DNA of 64,000 nt from Paraclostridium tenue (GTDB taxonomy: Bacteria > Bacillota > Clostridia > Peptostreptococcales > Peptostreptococcaceae): the NCBI RefSeq assembly GCF_015668515.1, contig NZ_JADPFO010000006.1, forward strand, positions 1-64,000. Direction: 5' to 3'. The notes under the pieces are model-generated. The model had not been told where the DNA came from. It worked only from the letters and a program-made list of their open reading frames with translations, and did not search any database. Every line of letters begins with the position of its first letter. Positions within the stretch are counted from its first letter, which is position 1. The position numbers and the translations under genes were made by a program. Of the stretch, positions 61,112-64,000 are shown piece by piece.

Positions 61112-62938
61112 ATGACAACTAAGAATAAAATCGTTAATATTGCCGTTATCGCCCACGTCGATGCTGGTAAATCAACATTAGTTGATGCTTTCTTATCTCA
61201 ATCTGGAGTTTTCAGAGAGAACGAAGTAGTTAAAGATTGTGTAATGGATAGCAACGACTTAGAAAAAGAAAGAGGTATAACAATATACTCTAAAAACTGT
61301 GCTATAAACTATAAAGACTATAAAATAAACATAGTAGATACACCAGGACATAGTGATTTCTCTTCTGAGGTTGAACGTGTTATAAAAACTGTTGATACAG
61401 TTATATTATTAGTAGATGCTAGTGAAGGTCCGATGCCTCAAACTAGATTCGTTTTACAAAAATCTTTAGAAGCTGGACTTAGACCAATACTTTTCATAAA
61501 TAAAATAGACAAGCAAGACCAAAGAGCTGAAGAAGTTGTTGATGAAGTATTTGACTTATTCGTAGACTTAAATGCAACTGATGAACAATGTGAATTCCCA
61601 ATAATATACGGTATAGCTAAACAAGGTATAGCTAAGCGTGAAATGGATGATGAAAGTACTGATTTATCTCCATTATTCGAAACAATAGTAAATCACGTTG
61701 AAGCTTACCCTGACTATGCATCTGAGCCTTTACAACTTCAAGTTTCTGCTCTTGCATATGATGATTATGTAGGTAGACTTGGAATAGGTAGAGTTTACAA
61801 AGGAACAGTTAAAAATGGAGCTCAAGTATCTGTATGTAAAGCAGATGGAACTGTAGCTAAAGGAAGAATATCTAAGCTTACAGCTTATGAAGGCCTTCGT
61901 CAAGTTGAAAAAGATGAAGCTTATGCTGGTGATATAGTAGTTGTAGCTGGTATGCCTGATATATCTATAGGAGAAACTATATGTGACTTAGATAATCCAT
62001 TACCAATGGAACTTATACACATAGAAGAACCTACTTTATCTATGAACTTCTTAGTTAATGATTCACCATTTGCTGGTAAGAGTGGTAAATTCGTTACAAC
62101 TAGACACATAAAAGATAGATTAGACAAAGAACTAGAAGTTAATGTTGGACTTAAAGTTGAGCCAATGGATACTACTGATGGATTTAAAGTATCTGGACGT
62201 GGAGAACTTCACTTATCTATACTTCTTGAAAACATGAGACGTGAAGGATACGAAGTTGGAGTTTCTAAACCAGAAGTTTTATTCATAAGAGAAAACGGAA
62301 AATTAATGGAACCTATGGAAAGAGTTATAGTTAACTGCCCAGAAACTTACTCAGGAACTGTTATAAATAAATTAAACTTAAGAAAAGCTATGATGGAAGC
62401 TATGGAAATAGAAGGAGATTATGTTAAAATAACATTTATAGCTCCTACTAGAGGTTTATTAGGATACAGAAGTGAATTCATAAATGATACTCGTGGAGAA
62501 GGATCTTTAGTTAGATCATTTGAAAGATATGAAGAACACAAAGGTGAAATACCATCAAGAACTAATGGAGTTTTAATAGCTCAAGGAGCTGGTACTACAA
62601 TGGCTTATGCACTTAATGCTTTAAGTGAAAGAGCTCAAATGTTTGTTGATCCAGGTGTTGAAGTTTATGAAGGTATGATAATCGGTATGAACTCAAGAAA
62701 AGATGATATGGTAGTTAACCCTTGTAAGAACAAGAAATTAACTAACGTTCGTGCTTCTGGTACTGATGATGCTGTTAAATTACAAGCTGCTAGAACATTT
62801 ACTTTAGAAGAAGCTTTAGAATTTATAGATGATGATGAGTTGGTTGAAATAACTCCAGATTCTATAAGACTTAGAAAAAAATTCTTAAATGAGCACGATA
62901 GATTAAAATATAATAAATCAAGACAAGCTAATAAATAA
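61112..62938 (+). CDS. typA: Translational GTPase TypA/BipA
   Basis: This 608-residue protein is of full family length. GTPase motifs: [27 protein letters not shown]. Domain II starts near residue 200, EF-G-like domains III and V follow, and the TypA-specific C-terminal domain begins near residue 480 ([20 protein letters not shown]). It binds the ribosome and supports assembly and stress adaptation. AAAGGAGATTATCGAT precedes the ATG. It uses more C/G-ending codons than neighbouring genes, as expected for a highly expressed gene. Confidence 0.97.
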   Translation: MTTKNKIVNIAVIAHVDAGKSTLVDAFLSQSGVFRENEVVKDCVMDSNDLEKERGITIYSKNCAINYKDYKINIVDTPGHSDFSSEVERVIKTVDTVILLVDASEGPMPQTRFVLQKSLEAGLRPILFINKIDKQDQRAEEVVDEVFDLFVDLNATDEQCEFPIIYGIAKQGIAKREMDDESTDLSPLFETIVNHVEAYPDYASEPLQLQVSALAYDDYVGRLGIGRVYKGTVKNGAQVSVCKADGTVAKGRISKLTAYEGLRQVEKDEAYAGDIVVVAGMPDISIGETICDLDNPLPMELIHIEEPTLSMNFLVNDSPFAGKSGKFVTTRHIKDRLDKELEVNVGLKVEPMDTTDGFKVSGRGELHLSILLENMRREGYEVGVSKPEVLFIRENGKLMEPMERVIVNCPETYSGTVINKLNLRKAMMEAMEIEGDYVKITFIAPTRGLLGYRSEFINDTRGEGSLVRSFERYEEHKGEIPSRTNGVLIAQGAGTTMAYALNALSERAQMFVDPGVEVYEGMIIGMNSRKDDMVVNPCKNKKLTNVRASGTDDAVKLQAARTFTLEEALEFIDDDELVEITPDSIRLRKKFLNEHDRLKYNKSRQANK

Positions 62939-62943
62939 ATTTT

Positions 62944-62980
62944 TAAAGGAAGTCGATAAATTCGACTTCCTTTATTATTT
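62944..62980. terminator. Bidirectional terminator after typA
   Basis: AAAGGAAGTCGA pairs with TCGACTTCCTTT around TAAAT, then ATTATTTTTT. The next gene converges. Confidence 0.9.
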
Positions 62981-62981
62981 T

Positions 62982-63854
62982 TTAATTTATATATTTTTCA
63001 TCAATTTCATTAGTTATATCAACTATATCAATAACTTTATTTTCATATGTTATCTTCATTTTTATATATTCTAAATTATTTTTATAATCTTTTTTTGGTA
63101 TATACACTTCATAATTTTCTGATTCCAGTTTCTCTCCATTTTCACTATATACAGCATCCTTATATTTATAATTATATATTTTTTCTTTTCCATTAATTCC
63201 AACTATAGCATCTATGCTTTTTATATTAAAACCATTTATAGCATCTTTCTTATTTGTAACATTATGATTATTTTCTTCATTTTCATAGTTATATTCTTCA
63301 TCTAAATTGACACCTAATATAAGACTTCCACCATACTTTTCATAATCTTCCCCATAAGTAATTGATGGGTGATATGGTATATAATCATACTTGCTTAATT
63401 CCTTTATATCACTACTTTCGGATACATTATCTTCTTTAATAACTTTATATTCATAGGGTTTATTTACATCTATTTTTAAATTACATTTATATGATAATCC
63501 TCCCATATCTTTAGCTTCTATAGTAGTCCACTCTTTATCATTGATACTTTTATACATAAACTTTACAATTGAATCTTCACTTACCCTACTTAACTCAAAT
63601 CTAGCATCTACTAAATATTTATTATCTTTAAATTTATCTAAACTAAATTTAATATCTTTAATCAGATGACTTTTAGATAATTCGTCATTTATAGTGTTTA
63701 TAATATTTGAATTTATATTTGATATATTATCTTGAATATACTTATTATCCATTAAACTAGTTTCTAAATCTTTTTTAATATCTCTTAATTCCTTAAATTG
63801 ATAAATAAAAATAATAATTACAAATAATCCTAATAAAATTCCCCACTTTTTCAT
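62982..63854 (-). CDS. Membrane-anchored protein of unknown function
   Basis: The 290-residue product has one helix at 4-20, a coiled-coil-like segment (about 21-65, charged heptads with Asp/Lys/Ser) and an extracellular beta-rich domain (about 66-285) with many Tyr, Asp and Glu. No lipobox. It resembles envelope-anchored hypothetical proteins of clostridia; I do not recognise the family. AAAGGGGAAATAAA precedes the ATG. Bases 63855-64000 hold only its upstream region. Confidence 0.6.
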   Translation of the reverse strand: MKKWGILLGLFVIIIFIYQFKELRDIKKDLETSLMDNKYIQDNISNINSNIINTINDELSKSHLIKDIKFSLDKFKDNKYLVDARFELSRVSEDSIVKFMYKSINDKEWTTIEAKDMGGLSYKCNLKIDVNKPYEYKVIKEDNVSESSDIKELSKYDYIPYHPSITYGEDYEKYGGSLILGVNLDEEYNYENEENNHNVTNKKDAINGFNIKSIDAIVGINGKEKIYNYKYKDAVYSENGEKLESENYEVYIPKKDYKNNLEYIKMKITYENKVIDIVDITNEIDEKYIN

Positions 63855-64000
63855 TTTATTTCCCCTTTAATTGTATATTTTATATAATTATAAATACACA
63901 TATTGATTTATACAATAAATTTAATTTTATTGTTATCAATCTGTAACTTTAAACTTCTACTATTATAGGGAATATACTAGTACCTCTTTTTAATTTATTA

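Overview
The window is AT-rich DNA from a spore-forming, anaerobic member of the Clostridia, most likely family Peptostreptococcaceae (the Clostridioides / Paraclostridium / Terrisporobacter / Romboutsia group). The main evidence is a tandem cspBA-cspC pair of subtilisin-like germination pseudoproteases, which is typical of that family. Supporting evidence is a collagen-like (TGP)n spore-surface protein, Cys- and repeat-rich spore-surface candidates, c-di-GMP-II riboswitches in front of a sortase-type adhesin, and corrinoid methyltransferase genes. Species cannot be fixed from the sequence alone. No rRNA, tRNA, CRISPR array, prophage or insertion sequence was seen.

Layout. 1-8.7 kb: the 3' end of a collagen-like protein; a metal/metal-chelate ABC importer whose ATPase carries a His-rich tail, with a separate 87-residue His-rich protein; then a propeller-like unknown and two probable spore-surface proteins. 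8.7-14.8 kb: the germination locus (cspBA, cspC and a membrane-anchored NagZ-type GH3 enzyme). 14.9-16.9 kb: a FUSC membrane protein. 16.9-23.3 kb: a six-gene corrinoid methyltransferase operon (three UroD-fold methyltransferases, one corrinoid protein, one RACo-type reductive activator, one CobW-type GTPase). 23.6-28 kb: small metabolic genes and a CDF metal exporter behind an attenuator-like leader. 28-35.7 kb: a c-di-GMP module, with an NPKTS-anchored SpaA-domain adhesin behind three tandem c-di-GMP-II riboswitches and, 2.5 kb away, an EAL phosphodiesterase with a dead GGDEF domain. 36-37.4 kb: three small unknowns, including a 38-residue protein with 14 cysteines. 37.4-42.4 kb: a two-component system with an ABC-2 exporter. 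42.6-47.1 kb: a YitT protein, a phosphodiesterase and a Na/Pi cotransporter. 47.1-52.5 kb: a complete oligopeptide ABC transporter. 52.7-64 kb: housekeeping and small genes, a decayed chemotaxis receptor, an acetate transporter, a SpoVAF/GerA-type protein, typA and a membrane-anchored unknown.

How it fits together. Two themes dominate. One is spore biology: germinant signalling by pseudoproteases, cortex or muropeptide hydrolysis, and spore-surface proteins. The other is c-di-GMP control of adhesion. Neither Csp protein here has a usable catalytic triad, and the CspB half of CspBA is reduced to what looks like a remnant, so an active Csp protease must be elsewhere if the pathway works. The riboswitch array has an exact 117-bp period and each aptamer has its own terminator. 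Read-through into the adhesin should therefore require all three aptamers to be occupied, giving a tight ON switch. Metal handling recurs too: the His-rich importer, the CDF exporter, the CobW-like GTPase and the cobalt-dependent methyltransferases. A perfect CodY box lies upstream of the His-rich gene, and a one-mismatch CodY box lies upstream of yitT.
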